Shown here piece after piece: positions 13,791 through 26,379 of a stretch of DNA of 64,000 nt. A program made the translations under genes and the position numbers. The notes under the pieces were generated by a model that was not told where the DNA came from, did not search any database, and saw only the letters and a program-made list of their open reading frames with translations. Every line of letters starts with the position of its first letter. The stretch's first letter is position 1. The stretch lies in assembly GCF_020360975.1 (NCBI RefSeq), contig NW_025408670.1:744001-808000 (forward strand). The letters are read 5' to 3'. This DNA comes from Hirsutella rhossiliensis. Lineage: Eukaryota > Ascomycota > Sordariomycetes > Hypocreales > Ophiocordycipitaceae.

Positions 13791-14591
13791 GGCTCTTTAC
13801 TTCGATAATTTTACTAAAAGGTTTAAGAGGGATTAAAGGACTAAGATCCGTAAACTCCTTACTAACACCGAACGAGGACTAATTCGCTTTATTAGGAACG
13901 CCTAACGATTATAAGTTATTTACTACCTAATACTTATACGCATCGAGCGTAGGTAAAACGCTATCCTCGGTATCTACTTCTTAGATACTACGACGAAATA
14001 ACTTAGAACTCTTTTCCTTTATACGATTCCGAATCTTCTAGATATAAGCTAAACGATTAACGGCGATAGATATTTACGACTAAAGATTCGTAAGCTATGC
14101 CTAAAGCTCTAATAAGGCTTCCCTAGCTTCCTCCTCTTCGGAATATAGCCTACGCTACTCCGCTAATAATTTAGTTACTAAAAGAAATACGTTAGCTACC
14201 ACGCGTAGAAAGAATTAGAAGATACCTATAAGAAGAGGCTACTAAAACACTATTATAATAGGGACGACCACTAGCAATATAATTATTATAGCGCGAAGAA
14301 TTTTCGGCTATCCGATAATTCGTCTTCTTCGCCTTAAAGCATTAAGTGCACGGTATATCGGTAAGATCTCTACTTAAGTCGATATATTCGGTAAGAGTAG
14401 CGCGCTTAAAGGCTTTTCGGGAACGATTTTTTAGTATACGACTAGACATACTATTAGCAGTATATCCCGAAAGGATAAAGAGATAAGGAACGATATACTT
14501 ACGCACGACGCGATAAGGGTATATTTATATACGGCGGCTAAGGCAGCTATAGTAGGTCTTACGGATAAGACTAAAAGGAGGGGAGATATTA
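13791..14591 (+). other. Element B 3' untranslated region with polypurine tract
   Basis: About 800 bases follow the chromodomain with no frame I can support. The tail, about 14,572-14,591, is a polypurine tract that abuts the 3' LTR and would prime plus-strand DNA synthesis. The rest may contain the end of pol or leader-like sequence. Confidence 0.55.
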
Positions 14592-15040
14592 TATTACGAC
14601 TACGGCTACTAGGCCGCTAACGGTCGACCGCGTTAAGTATATAACACGGTCTAATAGATAAATAGTCGGCACGACTATCTAATAGATATAGGATCGAGGG
14701 GATCGCAGAGATCTAAGTAATCTAGGATTAACGAGATTACTACGCTCTATACGATCTAACGTTAGGGATTATAGCTAGGCCTATAATCTAAGGACAGTCT
14801 CTATAGGTATATATAGCTACCTACTTTTACTTCTTTAGATAGATAGCTCTCTAGCTTTTAATATAGATCTTTATTACGATTTATCTTTAATTTTAATTAC
14901 CTAGTTATAGTCTATAGTCTACGACCTCCGACTTATTACTAACGTAATATACTTATTATTACTTAGACCACGCCCTATTATATCTACTAATATAAACCCC
15001 TCGATAGGTTTATCCCTTAGGAATAATACCGGTCGTTATA
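14592..15040 (+). repeat. Element B 3' LTR
   Basis: 449 bp, same length as the left copy, followed by the duplication cttag at 15,041-15,045. Several CA sites kept in the left LTR are TA here (near 14,595, 14,638 and 14,728), while a few lost on the left are kept here. Confidence 0.93.
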
Positions 15041-15045
15041 CTTAG

Positions 15046-17700
15046 TTTATTTATTTTATTTACTTATTAGTTTATAGGTAAAATACTATCGATAGCCTAT
15101 ATTTTACTTATAAGATAAAATAGAGATCTAACTAGAACTTACTTATAAATAAGGACCCTCTATTTAAGATAATGCCTTTTAAAGGTTTATATACTAATTT
15201 AACTTAGTAATAAAATAATTCTACTAGCTCTAAAACTATTATTATCTTAGAGATAGGAAAGAAGAGGTAATACTTAGTATATCGGTCTACGATTACTAAG
15301 ATTATATTAACGTCTTATTTATTATACTATACTTTAAGTAGACCTATAGTAAAGTCTATTAATAATTCTTCCTATAGTTATATAGGATATAGTAACGATT
15401 ATATAGTACTATAAGGGCGATGCCTCTTAGATACTATACCTTAATATACTAAGTATAACTAAATATATTTATTTATATCTTTTATTATTTTATCTTAGTA
15501 AAAGTTCCTTACTAATAGTTCGCTAGTATATTAAGAGCTAAAGTATCTTACTAATAGATCGTTATAAAAGAGCTATATTAGCTCTTACTATAAGGCTGCC
15601 TTTAAAGGCACTACGATATGACCCTTTTATAGTAGTAGTCTATCTAAGCGTACTAACTAGAAACCCTTCCCTTTTAAGAAGTCTTTAGTCTCCTTTAGCC
15701 TACTAATCGCTACGTTAACCGACTAAGTACGTTTTAATAACTTTAGTAATAGTTCTAGAACTTCTACTATATAAACCTTTATATAGTAGGCCGCTTCTTT
15801 AGCGGTCTTCCTTAAGAGTAACTATTTATAACTAGCTCTCTCTTTAGCTTAATCGGCTAATCGTTTAAGTCTCGCGCCTAAATTATTATAGTTTCGCTAT
15901 AGATAAACTTATATATTTTCCTTATATAAAGGCACTTTACTATACTTATATTAACTTAAGGTTAAGCGTTTCTTTACCTATAAAAACGCCTTATTATTTC
16001 TTTATATAAATATAGTATTAATAGTAGCTAGTTTCGCTTATAGCTCTAGTAATAGTTTTATAAATAAGGGCTTCTCGCCCTTATATCTAGGTATTTTCGA
16101 TAGCGCGTCCGCTAGGTTAGATTTACCTATATAATACTTAATTATAAAGTTAAATAGTACTAAATATATATACTATCTTACTTACCTCCTATTTAGGGAG
16201 GTCTAGTATATAAACGTTTAAAGGTTATAGTAGTCTAATAATACCTTTACTTTATACGCTGCCCCTTTAACGTAATATCGCTAGTATTTAAATAACTTAA
16301 TAATAGCGAAGAGTTCTTAGTTTAAAATACTATAATTAAGTTTAGCTTTAATAAACTTCCTTAACTAAAATATAATTAGATAGTAACGCCCTTCGTTATT
16401 AGGTTAAGAGATAATCCTTACTATCGCGAATTACGATATATCTATTTCGATATAAATATATCTTTCTAGATTATAATATTAAAGGAGTAAGGCTCTTTAA
16501 AAAGTATCCTTAAGAGCTTAAAACGCTGCCCTTTTAGTAAGGTTTAGCTCTATACTTCCTAGCTTCTTTTTATTCTTACTCCCCTTTAGTAATATAGTTA
16601 AGGGCGCTATAACCCCTAAGTACTTATATATAAATCGTCGGTAAAAATTATAAAACCTAAGGAAAACCTAAATATTATAGTAGGTTATAGGTTTAAGCTA
16701 TTAAGCTATTGCCTCTACCTATTAAGGGTCTATTAATACCCTATCGATAGATAATATAAACCTAAGGAACTTAACTAACTATTAATAAAAGATATACTTT
16801 AATAGTTTTATATAAAGCTCTATAGCCCTTAGCCTTTCTATTACTTATCCTAAGTATTTAGTATATTCTTCTCTTATCTTAGAGTATATAAGGATATTAT
16901 TAAGGTAGACTACGTAGATTATATTTATAAGCCCCTTAAGCGCTTAATAGATATAGCTCTAAAATATAGCTAGTATATTAGTAAGTCTAAAGGGTATTAC
17001 TAAGTATTCGAAATATTTATAATGCGTTTAGAAAGCGGTCTTTTATTTATCTCCTTCTTAAATTCGAATATATTAATACGTATTTTATATATTAATCTTA
17101 GAAAAATACTTAGCTCCTTAATAGCAGTTAATAATCTCTAAAATAAAGGGTAAAGGGTACTAATTCTTTTATATAACTTAGTTAAGTCCTCGGTAGTCTA
17201 TATATAGCTATAAGGTACTATTATTTTTTAGAACGAAAAAGATAAGCGCCCTAGCTAGGCTCTTTAACTCCTAGATTATTTTCCTTTTTATCGCGTCTTA
17301 GATCTAGTTATATAGTACTTAGAGTTCCCTTTATAATAAAGGGTAAATCGGTCTATAAGGAGGTTCTATATTAAGGATTAAATTAATTAAGTAATCCGTT
17401 CCCTTTCTAGCTAGTAATAAATTAGATTTATTAGCTAAGAAAGTATCTTTAAACCGGTAAAAAGTTAGTAGGATTTCGGCCTATTCTTCCTATAAAATCC
17501 TTTTATCCTTATCTTTATTTAGTAGCGGGATTAGCTTAGGATTAAGCGCTATTATATATACCCTTACCTTATTTTTATATTCCTAAAGGAATCTATAAGG
17601 ATTTTATAAGGTTTCGCTACCTAGTTAATACTTAAACTACTACTATCGTTTCTATAGGATAATATAAATACGTTTATCCTCTAAGGTAGTAACTAATAAA
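15046..17700 (-). pseudogene. Family A pol remnant (protease end, RT, RNase H, integrase start)
   Basis: Read on the minus strand, the RT palm is clear around 16,870-17,070: an EGDK.KTAF segment, FEYLVMPFRLTN, then the catalytic box at 16,896-16,907, now YLNN in place of YLDD. RNase H and the N-terminal integrase part follow leftwards to 15,046, where element B interrupts. The region keeps only about 15 CA/TG dinucleotides in 4.3 kb, so it is among the most thoroughly mutated parts. It would have encoded the element's replication enzymes; it is dead. Confidence 0.75.
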
Positions 17701-19330
17701 AGGATTAGTACTTAATCGTTTAGCGTTAACTTATTAGTATTAATATAGAAATAAGTAATTATCTTTTCGGTGCTTTTTATATCTATTATTTAAAGTAGTA
17801 CTAACTATACTCTATACTCCCTTACCCTACTATTACTAAGCCTTAATAACTTAGGGTATAATAGCGCTACTTATAGTAATCCTTACTATTAAGTAAAGTA
17901 TATATTTATAAGGTTAATAGTACTATAAATATCTAAGTATATAGGGACTTTAGTAGGGTTTCGCCTTAATATTATTATAAGAGTTTTAAGTAACTATTCT
18001 ATAGGTATTAAGTTTACTAAGGGAGAGGCGTTTACCTTAATATCTTACCTTTTCCTTATTTTATAGTATTAAGTTTAAGAGTCTTTACTAAGGTTTCTAC
18101 CTTTAAAGAATTAGTATATTCTATAGATAGGTATCCTAGCTTATTATATTAAAAATATATAATTCTTAATTAAGTAAAAGATCCTCTTTCTTAATAACGT
18201 CCCTTAGTTTAGCCCTTAGTAGGTATATCGCTAGCTTACTAATTATCGGTTAAATCGGTAGTATTTCCTTAATAATTCGGCCTAGCTTATTAGCCTTTTT
18301 AATTCCTTCCCCTATATATACCGCCTTAAGGTATAGTACTACGTTTATTCTTAGTTTTTTTAGGGGTAGAAATAGTATTAATATATCGCCTCTTATTAGT
18401 AGTAGTATCTTAATATCGTTAAGCGACTTATATAAGCTCTTTTTATTAGTAGGTATAAATAGGTATTAAATAAAGGTTAATTTAGTCTTAAAGTTTTAGC
18501 TCTAGCTTAGCGAAAAACGTAAGAGCACGCGCCTTTTTTAATAGGCGTTTAAAATACCTCTTTAAGGAGTTAAGGTATAAGCTAAACTCTAAGGGGGACT
18601 AGCCTTCTTATTAGCGAGCCTCCTTTAATTATATCGATAATAGTATCTCTTTATTTATAGTATCCTTAATTAAGATAAGTATTTATTCCTTAAAGTATAC
18701 CTAATCTATACTATATTTAGTTCGGTCGATTAGCGTTTATTCTTATAGGTATCGGCGCTATCTTACTTTATAGTCGCTATATATATAATCTACTATATAG
18801 AGGATCTTCGTTTCGTCGCAATAAAAGCGTTTAGGCGCTACCTTAAAGGCGTCCTTTAGATCGTAAGTTTAGTTTAACGTTTCTATATATTAGTAGGTTA
18901 AGATAATTAAGCGATATTTTTAATCTTAACCTCGCTACCGCGACTACCGTCCGATTTAAGGGAGTAGGACCGTCGACGCTTTCCTAAATAGATAGCGATA
19001 GCGCCGGCACGTTTAGTAATTTCCTCCTCTAATTATATAATACGGTCTTATAGGCGTTTCGTCTCCTCTAGCTACTTAATATATACTTATAGGGCTATAA
19101 GCTTTTCTTTATAAGTTAACGGTCTTATGCCTATAGGTAGTAATATCTTCGATATAGTTAGAATATCGTCTATAATAAGGGTCTATTCTAAGGATATATC
19201 TTCTAGTTCTTTATCTCCTAAGTAGATACCTAATATATATAATAAAGAGGCCTCGACTAGTTAACTACTATATCGCGCTATAGGAGCGTTATATAGTCTT
19301 CTCTAAGTAGCTATCTTTACTAAGTAACTA
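17700..19330 (-). pseudogene. Family A gag and protease-proximal remnant
   Basis: This region precedes RT in the element's own direction and therefore holds gag and probably the protease. It matches two plus-strand fragments elsewhere, 29,480-30,173 and 59,202-59,739, which together represent one second copy (A2). A Gln/Asp-rich N-terminal part lies near 19,100-19,300. I see no intact zinc knuckle. The assignment rests on position and on similarity between copies more than on motifs. Confidence 0.6.
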
Positions 19331-19350
19331 AAAAGGGAAGCTTTAGAAAT

Positions 19351-19607
19351 TATAAGGGAATATATATTACGGTATAATTAATTAGGTAGTAGAGATAGCT
19401 AGAGGTACTACGCTATATGTATTATATTCTCCTCGTCGTAAGACTAAAGCTTATAGGAAGAGGGATTTTTCTTCTTTAGTTAAAGTAGCGAGAGGTCTAT
19501 AATATATAAGTAGGGTAAGTATAATTCCCTGCTAATACCCTACTAATATATTAATACTATATACCTAAGTACTTTATTAGCCTATACCTCTTAGTAGCGC
19601 TCTTATA
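19351..19607 (-). repeat. Family A 5' LTR (right)
   Basis: 257 bp, same length as 3,946-4,202, followed by the target duplication ataac at 19,608-19,612. On the minus strand a TATA-like stretch (ttatatatta) lies near 19,500, and the 9-mer at 19,444-19,452 is complementary to 19,338-19,346 just outside the LTR. Confidence 0.9.
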
Positions 19608-19612
19608 ATAAC

Positions 19613-20150
19613 CTTAATTATTAATAAAGATATATATAAAAGACTAAAGCTTAAAGAGACTATATAGGAAATAGCTACCTAGCTCCTAAGAAATCTTTTT
19701 TAGGCTTTAGTAATAAAAGTTAAAGAAGATAACTTAAGAGCTACTTAATAATTATAGAGAGAACTTATTATAGATACCTTAATAGCCGAGATTCTCTTAC
19801 TAAGAGGTAAGATCCTTAGTTATAAAAGGGGCGCTAACTAAGCCCTTAACTTAGCTTATACTAGCGTAAAAGAGCCCTTAATAGTACTAGTATAATAGTA
19901 ATCAATTATAGATAAAGAAGATAAAGCGATCCTAGCTATTAGATTTAAAATAGTAAAAGAGATTATTAAAGTTATAGTTATAAAGGCTATAAGAGAATTT
20001 AAGAAAAATATTATTAGAGCTAGAAAGAAGTTTAAAAAGATCTAAAAGGTTAAAGTTAAGATAGGGAGGAAACGACCTATTAGATTATATAATCTAAGAG
20101 TTAATACTTATAAGAAGGTATAAGTAATAAGCGTAGAATCGGGTAATCGA
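19613..20150 (+). pseudogene. Gag-like ORF of element C/D, 3' part
   Basis: The frame interrupted at 3,945 resumes here after the family A insertion. It is rich in Lys, Glu, Leu and Ile and looks like a long helical or coiled-coil segment ending in a basic stretch (KVKIGRKRP-type near 20,055-20,085). It runs into repeat C copy 2. No catalytic motif is visible. It may be the C-terminal part of Gag or a linker to pol. Confidence 0.5.
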
Positions 20151-20671
20151 TAACGTAAGCGGAAGGATCGGTTAAAGGAGTATAGGGTAGGATTTCGTCC
20201 GGAATTTATAACGAGTATATAAGGGGCTAAATAATATATTAAAAGAATAGCGTTATAAAGGATACTTATAAACTTACTTATTCTATCTACTACTCTTAGG
20301 GAAATCCTTTGTCTTTTATAGACTATTACTCGCCTACTAGTAAACTAATTAGTTAGCTTTCTAGTATATTCTATAGTGCTTAAAAAGCTCTATCTATAGT
20401 ATATCTTCCTAACTTAGTAGGTGGTCTAATTATAACGTAATAGTTAACGTAAGACTATAGGTTCTAGTATAAGTAGTAGATTTAACTAAAATATTCTATG
20501 CCCTACCTATTCTTATATCGCGGATATCTTTAGAACCGCTAGGCTAAAATAGGCAATAGGGTATCCGTTCTGCTCGTAATTAACTTATGCATTTTATATA
20601 TATTTTATTTTATTAGGATAGGCTTATCTTAACCCGCTTTTCCTAAAGGAAGGTATAGATATCTAGTAGAG
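20103..20671. repeat. Direct repeat C, copy 2
   Basis: It matches 1-569 over the full length. Beyond 20,671 the two copies diverge at once. Whether it is the right LTR of a gag-only element or part of the coding region of a larger element could not be settled. Confidence 0.7.
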
Positions 20672-20849
20672 GTCTTTATCTTTAAGGGTTATTCCCTTAG
20701 ACTATATTATAGAGCCTCTTTTTACTAGCTTATTTTATAGAGCCCCCCTATACTTATTATTTCTTTATAAGAGTAAAATAGGAATATAAGGGTATATTCT
20801 TATAATACTCTCTTTAAAAGAAAAGTAAATAAGATTAACCTTATTAATA

Positions 20850-23800
20850 ATACTTTATTAGATAGCTTAACGCTAAAAGGGGACCTTACCTAAAAGAAGA
20901 CTAAATAAAATACCGTTAAAGATAAGATATAGCTTAGACCTTACCTAAAACACTTAATAGGAAAATTCTTAAGTATATAGAAAGGAAAGTAGCTAATATA
21001 AAAAAGACTTAAAGTAATTTACGAATAATTTAAGGGCTTTCTTATAGAGGTAGAAATCTAGATCTTTAATAGTATTCTATTTAATAAGGAAGTAGCGTTA
21101 TCCTAGGACTTTATAAAAAGAGGTAAAGTTAACCTAGCTATAGCCCCTTTATAGGTTATTAGGATAATAAAATATAAGGTATAGTAAGTAGCCTTAATCT
21201 TAATCTTAAAAGAGATAAAGTAAAAAGTTATCGATATCCTTAAAATTAGACTAGAAATAGGAGTCCTTAAAAAAGGGTATAGGCCTTATAAGAACCCCTT
21301 TTTCCTAGTAGTAAAGAAAGATAAAGGACTACGCTTAATTAATTCCGCTATATATGTAAATACTATTATAATAAGAGATATAAACCTACCGCTAAATATA
21401 GATAAGTTTAGCGACTACTTCTTAATATATAAGATCCTTTCCCTCCTAGACCTTTTTTTAGGCTATAATTAGATCCCTCTTAATATTAAAAGCTATAACT
21501 TAATAATATTTATAATACTTATTAGCCTCTTATATATATATATACTCCCTTAAGGGGCTATAAACTTAGTCGGCTAATTTATAAGGATAATATAAAGAAT
21601 CCTATAAGACCTTATACCGAATATCTATAGGAATTCCCTTAATAATATAGGTATTAAGGGGCTTAATATAACGTATAATAATAAAGAGGTAGCGCTAAGA
21701 GTAAGGAGATTTATCTTTAAATACCTTATTAACCTCGATAAAGTCTTAGTTAATATTAAACTCTTTAGTTATACGATTATAAGGGCTAAATTAAAATTCT
21801 ACTAATAAGTAACTAAAGTTATTAGTTATATTTATAGAATAAATAAAAGGTGCTTTATAAAAGCTAAAGTTATTAAAATTAAGGAATAAATAAGATACCT
21901 TAATATAATATATATTAAAGCTTTCCTTAGTATCGTAGGATACTATTAAATCTAGATTAGATAGTTCGCTATCTTAATAAAACCCCTTATAGACCTATTA
22001 AAGAAAGAAGTCTATTAAGAATAAAGAGATAAATAAGTAAAAGTAATAGCTACCGTTAAGGAAGCTATTATTAATCTAGTCTTTCTAGTATCCCTTAACG
22101 TTAGCCTAGGAAGAGGAGAAATTATTTTAATATATAATACTAGTTTACTTAGCTAGGGGGTAGTCTTAATATAAATCGTTAACGGAAAGAGGCGCTTTAT
22201 AAGGTTTAAAAGCAAAACGTAGTTACTAATAGAAACTAAATATAATATAATAAAGAGGGAGTATAGGGCTATATTAAGTGCGCTTAGGAGACTAAGAATA
22301 TACCTATATAGCGTATATTTTATCCTAGAAACTAACGTATAAGTCTTAGTCGATTAACTAAAAGGTGCCCTTAAAGACGTCCTTAAAGCTATAGTAACTT
22401 ACTAAATAAGCTATATTTTCCTCTTTAACTTTACTATATAATATATTAAAGGTAAGAAAAATAGCGTAACTAATAAACTCTTAAGAAAGCTTAAAGGACC
22501 TTTTAATATATTAAATAGGGAAATAGAAAGCGATATTAAAGAATTTATAGACTTTTACGTAAATATAGTATAAAGGACTAAGCTATAAGGGGACTACTTA
22601 AAGGAATCGAGGATAATTACGGACTTTCTTTAAACGTTAAAACGGCTAAAGGGCCTTTTTAAATAAGACTATAAGAAGCTATATCTAAAGAGTTTAAATT
22701 TCTACGTTAAAGATTAAAAGCTTTAGCGACTCCCTAGGAAAGAGGAAAGGGGACCTATACTAGTTATAGACAACTTAAAAGAATAGAAAAGGATTATCGT
22801 AAAGTACTATATATAAATAAGATATAAAGGATAATAAGTTATATATACGTTTATAAAGAATAAGTATTAATAAGCTAGCCTTTATAATAATATTTATAGC
22901 GTAATCTCTTTTTATAAAGAATACTAATACTTTATAACTAAGAGACCCTAGGAAGTTATAACCGCGACCGCGCCTAGCTACCTTATAAGTAAGATTTACT
23001 TCGATAGCTAGTATATACTATCTAATTATAGGTATTTATACCTTATAGAAGTATAAGACGACCTTACTAAATAGGTAGAAGTAACCCTAGTTAAAGAAAT
23101 TACTATAAGAGCTATAACTAAATTTATACTCTTTATTATTTATAGGTATAGTATAATACTATACGCTATAATTAATAGAGGGCCCGAAATAAAGAAAGAC
23201 TTTAAGTATATCTTAAAGGATATAAGTATTAAAGTTATTTAAACTTCGGTATATAATTTAAAGGCAAACGCGGTAGTAGAATAAAGGTACTAAAGGTTAA
23301 TAATAGTACTTATAAAAATAGTAAAGAAAAAAGGTAAGTAGATTAAATACCTTAACTAAGTAATCCTTATAAACTAAATAGTAGTTAAAGAGTCTTATAG
23401 AATATTAGCTTTCTACCTACTATATAGATAGGAACTAGTACTACCTCTTAAGGTAGTATACCTAACTTAGCGACTAATTAACTAAGATAAAGTAAAGATA
23501 AGAAAAGAATTATTTAAAGTATAAGTATAAGTTTTAAAAAGGAAAGAAAAAGGTATAAAAAAAGCTAAGAAAAGAGTAATAAGATATTAAAATCGATTAA
23601 TAAAGAAGATAGATAAAGCTAATAAGTATATAATAAGGAAAGAAAGCCTATAACTTAGAGACCTTATCTTACTATTTAATATAAGATAATTAAATAATTT
23701 AAGGAGGTAAGCTAAGTATTAAATAAGGTAGAACGGTCCCTTTTAAGTAGTATTACGCTTAGAGTAGTCTAAGGTATATAGGATTAAGACTTTAAATAGA

Positions 23801-24060
23801 ATCGTACTTAATAAGATAATCCTAAGAGAGTATTTAAAGAAGTTTTAAAAGGATAAGGAAGGTTAATAGTACTTTATTAAGGACGACTAGTTACTTTAAG
23901 ATAAGATTACTCTCGATAAGAGGAGGAAGGAAGAAATAATAAATAAAGTAAATAATTTACTACTCTTACTAAGTAAAGAAGCCTTAGATTAAATAGTACT
24001 ATAGTCGTAATAACTCCTTAATAAACCTTAGAAGGATTAAAGCTAAGAAGAAAAAGAAGA
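20850..24060 (+). pseudogene. Decayed Gypsy pol, element D (RT, RNase H, integrase)
   Basis: One frame is coherent for about 1,000 codons once TAA/TAG are read as Gln. RT starts near 21,280 (YKNPFFLVVKKDKGLRLIN), passes ILSLLDLFLGYNQIPL near 21,435-21,480, and reaches the catalytic box at 21,635-21,646, SLNN instead of the family's LDD. RNase H follows near 22,130-22,480 and the integrase core and C-terminal basic region from about 22,900 to 24,000. The sequence resembles a Gypsy lineage common in Pezizomycotina and differs from B, A and R. It is inactive. Its gag is probably the frame at 690-3,945 plus 19,613-20,150, by order and strand only. Confidence 0.7.
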
Positions 24061-24849
24061 GCGACTATAGATACCTAAGAAAGGCTTAAGGTATACGATT
24101 AAGGTTTAGCTACTATAACTTAGTAAAGTAAAAAAGGATCTCTATATAGGAGCCTTAAAAACGCTAATTTAATAAGAAAAGGAGAAGGTAAAAAGGAGCT
24201 AAGGAGGAAAAGGTAGTAAAGATAAAAATCTATAACTATTATAAGAAGCATACTAAAACCTAACTAATAACTAAGGCACCGTTTAACTATTTAATCGAAG
24301 GACGACTATAATAGCTAAGATATTTATAAGCGCTTTACTTACTACCTTATCGTTTTAAATTTTCTATTTAAAGCTCCTTAAGTAAATAAAGATAATATTT
24401 CCTACCCTTCCTTAATAATAACCTACCCTTTACTACCTTAAAGAAAACGAATAAAGATATAATTAAATAATAAAGTAAGAAAATAAATATTCTTACTACC
24501 TACCTCCTTTAAGAATAGGATTTTTTACTTTATAGATAGGGACGTTTATTCTTTATTATAAAGGGGGAGACCTATAGTAGCGAAAATAAACGCGCCTATA
24601 AGATAAATTTTAATATATTTTCGACTTACTAGATTAAATATATATAACCTTAAAAGAAAAACTTTTACTATTAAAGATAGCGACTAAATAAAGCTACCTA
24701 CTTTTAGTAAACTTATTATAGACTACTATAAAGCGAACTTAAAGACTATTTAATTATTACTTAAGAGAGAGCTCGTTAAACCTATATAATCTCTTTCTAG
24801 GTAAAATAAGCATAAGGTTAATTTCCTCCCCTTCCTTTAAATCCTTAGT
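24061..24849 (+). other. 3' region of element D with polypurine tract; no gene seen
   Basis: A purine run, aagggggaga, at 24,561-24,570 is the kind of polypurine tract that directly precedes a 3' LTR, so an LTR may begin near 24,571. No second copy lies in the window, so this cannot be tested here. No supported frame lies between the pol end and 24,849. Confidence 0.35.
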
Positions 24850-25870
24850 AAGACTAAAGGGATTAAGGATATTATAAAGAAGATAAAAGGCGGTCTTATT
24901 ATTAATATACTTATTATAAAATTTATTAGTCTTAAGGTTAATATAGAAATTATAACTATATATATAGTTAGCGAATCTATTAATGTTATAAGTAGCCTTA
25001 TAGTATCTAAGAAAGTACTACTATTTATAAATAGGTGATTTAGTTAAATCTTAAACGTAGTTAGTATAAGAGCTATTAGTAATACTTAAAAGAGAGATAT
25101 ACTTATAAAAAGGAAATATAATATACTTATAGGCGGAAGTTATAGTTATCTAATAAGTTTAAATATACCCTTAATAAAAGTAAGGATTATAACTTCTATA
25201 TAAAGTAATTAAGACTATTTAAGAGTATTCTTACTACCTTAAACTAAGCTAAGAAAAGAAGTATCCGCGCGGATAAGCGATTTCTATAAGGATATAAGTT
25301 ACTAGCTAATATCTATAATAAAGGGTATAAAAGACGATTTAATTATACTAACCTAGCGTGCTCTTAAGAAAGTAAGAGAGAGGAGAGCGACCGCGCGCCT
25401 TAATTTTAATAATATTAAGAGCTTTTAATAGAACCTATAACTAAAAAGCAATTTCTATATAAATTAGAAACCCTTAATAACCGATATTATTTCTATTATA
25501 GACCTAGGTCTTAAAGTAATTATAGATCTATAAAAGAAGATAGTTAAAATAAGCTAAGTAAGATTAAATAAGTTAGATAGTTATTACTTAAAAGTACTTT
25601 ATATAAAAAGGAAAGACCTTAGTACGATAATTCTAAGTAAGAAGAGTAGTAGTAATAAGGGAAGGTTATAGAAAAGTAGTTAAAGAAAGGTTAATAATAT
25701 TTAGTAGCTCTTTAGTTTTAAGTTTAGCGGTCTTATAAGATATAATAAGGAAGAAAAGGTAGTCGTAAAAGGAGAAGATAAGAGGTAGCGGTCTAGAAAA
25801 ATAAAGAAGATAGAGGAGAAAAGAAGAAGAAAAAGAATAAAAAAAGTAAAAAGGAAAAGAAAAGGGTAAA
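24850..25870 (+). pseudogene. Decayed ORF X1 of unknown function with a basic tail
   Basis: A frame of roughly 300 codons is coherent from about 24,965 to 25,870. Its stops are TAA/TAG except one TGA at 25,036, which fits a former TGG. The middle is Lys/Ile/Leu rich and probably helical. The C-terminus is very basic (KIKKIEEKRRRKRIKKVKRK near 25,800-25,860), like a nuclear localisation or nucleic-acid-binding tail. I do not recognise a family. It lies just upstream of ORF X2 on the same strand and may belong to the same element. It could be a gag or an accessory protein of an unidentified transposon. Confidence 0.35.
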
Positions 25871-26045
25871 GATTAAATAGCTCCTTAATCGATAACTAGT
25901 AAAAGAAGCTATTTAAGCGTAACCCTTAAATATACTTAAGACCTTATTACTATAAAGGCCGGCTAAAGTAACTAATAACCGCGCGCTTTAATAACTATTT
26001 ATTTTTCTTACTATACCCTCTTTCTTTCTTCCTTCTTCTTCCTTC

Positions 26046-26071
26046 TATATATATATATATATATATATTTT
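26046..26071. repeat. (TA)n simple repeat
   Basis: An uninterrupted TA run of about 24 bases lies between ORF X1 and ORF X2, in the spacer that would hold a promoter for X2. It may simply be product of C-to-T decay of a pyrimidine/purine alternating tract. Confidence 0.8.
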
Positions 26072-26379
26072 ATACGCTTCCTTACTTATAACGATCCCCT
26101 TTACTAATATAACTCTTATATATATATATAATACCCTCTTAGCCTCTTAACGTTATAACTTAAAACTACTTACCTTAACTATTTAATCTTATCTTTTCCT
26201 TTTCTTTTACTTACTTTACCCTTTCCTAAGATATAGCGGCGAACCTAAATAGTATCCTAGGCCCGGCTATAGACCTCTCTAAGAATACCGCTATCTTTTT
26301 TAGTATACTACTATTTAGGAGTAGGAGCTTTATTTTACCTACTTACTATAGCGAAGTTAAAGTAAAAGGTAGCGAAGGG

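Larger units (their letters stand above)
7192..15040 (+). mobile_element. Gypsy/chromovirus LTR retrotransposon, element B
   Basis: This is a complete 7,849-bp element with 449-bp LTRs at 7,192-7,640 and 14,592-15,040, and the 5-bp duplication cttag at 7,187-7,191 and 15,041-15,045. The order gag, protease, RT, RNase H, integrase, chromodomain on the plus strand makes it a chromovirus-type Gypsy (Metaviridae). A polypurine tract (aaaaggaggggagatatta) directly precedes the right LTR. It sits inside the integrase of family A. It keeps somewhat more CA/TG than A, so it is younger, but it is still full of RIP stops. Chromodomain elements are known to target heterochromatin, which agrees with insertion into an existing repeat. 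Confidence 0.93.
3946..19607 (-). mobile_element. Gypsy LTR retrotransposon family A, copy 1 (contains element B)
   Basis: Two 257-bp direct repeats (3,946-4,202 and 19,351-19,607) bound the element, and the 5-bp target duplication ataac lies at 3,941-3,945 and 19,608-19,612. Gag, RT and integrase remnants read right to left. A polypurine tract lies on the minus strand just before the left LTR (4,203-4,217), so the right LTR is the 5' one. Removing element B (7,192-15,040 plus its 5-bp duplication) leaves about 7.8 kb, long for a Gypsy element with short LTRs; the surplus is an opposite-strand frame at 4,640-6,150. RIP is near saturation and no protein could be made. It inserted into the gag-like frame of element C/D. 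Confidence 0.9.
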
